A stretch of 64,000 nucleotides of DNA, taken from Cymbidium sinense (Eukaryota > Streptophyta > Magnoliopsida > Asparagales > Orchidaceae). Of this stretch, positions 62,473 through 64,000 are shown piece by piece. The notes under the pieces were generated by a model. It did not search any database. It was not told the DNA's origin and was given only the letters and a program-made list of their open reading frames with translations. A program made the translations under genes and the position numbers. Location: assembly GCA_021442155.1 (NCBI GenBank), contig CM038228.1, positions 84,956,114-85,020,113 of the forward strand, written 5' to 3'. Within the stretch, counting starts at the first letter, position 1, and every line of letters begins with the position of its first letter.

Positions 62473-62769
62473 ATGGTCGATGCTGCCTCCCATGTTACTA
62501 AGGAGGGTTCTCCTCGTGAGACCTCTCCACTCTTGAGTGGCAACAGGTTTCACCCCCTCTCAGCCTCAGATGGAGAGGGGGATTACAGGAGAATCCCTAC
62601 ATCACCTCCACCACCAACACACTTTGAGGTACCAGCTAGGGAGCGGAGGAAGCCCTATGCCGGCCTTAGGACAGTTCTACGTTAGGTTGGGAGAGCCTAC
62701 AAATGCTTAGGGTCGAGCATTATTTGATTTGAGTTCTATGATTCCCTGAAGTGTCAATGATCAGATCCA

Positions 62770-62849
<80 letters not shown>

Positions 62850-64000
62850 GACATGAGATCGCAAGAGGGAGAGATCTGAGGTATGCTAGGCCTGCCTCTG
62901 CCTCGATGGACTTCCTTGATCATGCTTCATCGTGGCTAATCATATTCAATATTGTTCTCGCATGCACAATCAATGAGGAGATCTCATGAGGGTAGTCGTG
63001 TTCACCAGCACGCCGCTCCACTCACCGCCAACCATCACCTGTCTAGCTTACATCATCTACCACCCCTGCCAAGCTTCAAAAGCCCTCATCTGGTGAAAGA
63101 CCATCCCCACTGTAGATTTGACTATAGCCAAAGGATCTCGCTCCATCTGTTCCACCTATTGAGGTAAGATCGAGCTCCCCTGCTCGATCCCCTGCCTCAA
63201 CTATGGTCTGGAAGGAGTGGTGTCCCAAAAGTTTCATGGTCGCACCGCCTCCACTGTAGATAGAGGAAGAGAGGGGAAGGGGCACAGACATAGTCCCCAT
63301 GATAGTTGATCCTCCCAGTGAGAGTGTCCTATCAATAGGAAGCACTCAGTACATAGAGATAAATGAGCATCACTCTGATGACCATCGGTGAGTGTTCGTC
63401 TCCAGAGTATATCGTTCACTAGATGACATATTAGAGAACTACTTTGGTGAGAAGGAACAACTTATCGGGAGTGACCACTCAAATCATAAAGAAGATTGAG
63501 TTCACTTCAATTCTGATGAGGATGACATGTTGGACGACACAATTAGGGTCCTTACAGTGGTATCAACATAGCCAGGAATGTGTCATTCTAGAGGAAAGTG
63601 ACACTTCTCACTCGTCTCAACACCTCCTCTACCAGCTCAGACAGAAGGATGATCATATTAACATGATGGAGAAGAACATAGAGGAGTTGATGGCAGTGGT
63701 TTTAGCATAGCATAACTCAACCACATTCTCGCAGCCTTCTCCTATGGTAGCCGACTGACCAAAGTTGGTGCATACTTTAGATCATCCTCTATGCATGAGA
63801 ATGATGGCACCTCCATGCTGGAAGCTTGCATAGAAAGGTCACAGATGACACCTCCATGCATGAGAAGGACATCAAACACATGGCAGAGCAGCAGGTGAGG
63901 GAAGCGATGGTGCAAGCCAGAGGGAGCTCATCCATTCTCAAGGGTACACTATACCTGGATGAATTCGATGTAGTTTAATACCTAAGGGTTTTGTGTCGCC
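62473..64000 (+). pseudogene. gag fragment F, + strand, cut by the window end
   Basis: N-terminal gag DNA. 62473-62685 is open for 70 codons (KEGSPRETSPLLSGNRFHPL, PPPPTHFEVPARERRKPYAG) and matches D at 56760-57000. After a (GA)n tract, 63230-63400 matches the + gag at 35370-35600 (ATGGTCGCACC, then GTGAGTGTTCGTCTC). 63444-63710 holds the coiled-coil segment (ESDTSHSSQHLLYQLRQKDD, EKNIEELMAVV). The capsid start (YLDEFDVV, then a stop, then YLRV) lies at 63950-64000 and continues past the window. Frames are broken in several places. No LTR is seen on its left. Confidence 0.75.
62774..62844. repeat. (GA)35 microsatellite inside gag fragment F
   Basis: About 35 uninterrupted GA units within the gag N-terminal region. 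The other gag copies (B, C, D) have no GA tract at the corresponding place, so it arose or expanded in this copy alone. Confidence 0.9.

Noticed and set aside
62720..62923. 67-codon frame with a long Ser-Leu repeat
   Set aside because: It is the reverse reading of the (GA)n microsatellite.

Overview
This window looks like nuclear DNA of a flowering plant. It is very AT-rich, almost entirely non-coding, and full of microsatellites and transposable elements. I see one host gene. That gene begins with many C- and G-ending codons and grows less GC-rich toward its 3' end, a pattern common in monocots, so a large-genome monocot is my best guess. This is inference; no species marker is visible.

Layout. 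1-8060: AT-rich intergenic DNA with MITE-like insertions, a three-copy ~1 kb repeat (called E here), foldback repeats and an old relict of TTGAC-rich LTR DNA. 8255-9519: a gene for a DUF6817/TPR-like plant protein, single exon as far as visible, with one apparent frameshift near 8408. 9520-11878: intergenic DNA with a second E copy and a long compound microsatellite.

11879-64000 is one large block of a single family of giant Ty3/gypsy retrotransposons. Domain order (gag, protease, RT, RNase H, a second 'archaeal-type' RNase H, integrase), a primer-binding site resembling TGGCGACTCTGCTGGGGA, and tandem repeats in the 3' untranslated region place it in the Tat/Ogre lineage. Three LTRs in + orientation lie in tandem (A 11880-19060, B 19243-25535, C 27808-34979), separated by deleted internal regions (170 bp, 2.3 kb). 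After LTR C comes a + strand gag remnant (34980-37871), broken exactly where the 3' LTR of a - strand element (D) begins. D runs from 37872 to 61486: 8.1 kb 3' LTR, repeat-filled 3' UTR, pol and gag read on the - strand, a leader with an array of palindromic repeats, PBS, and a truncated 1.9 kb 5' LTR. A third E copy (61487-62471) separates D from another + strand gag fragment (62473 to the window end). All protein-coding parts are broken by stops and frameshifts, so the copies are dead. An intact element of this type would be about 30 kb.

The least expected structure is the leader array: about twenty ~60 bp units, each centred on a palindrome close to ACTTAACAAATTTGTTAAGT, present in two independent copies. 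Also notable are dense W-box-like TTGAC motifs and a CpG-dense patch inside the LTRs, and a ~250 bp sub-repeat present three, two, one and apparently zero times in LTRs A, B, C and D.
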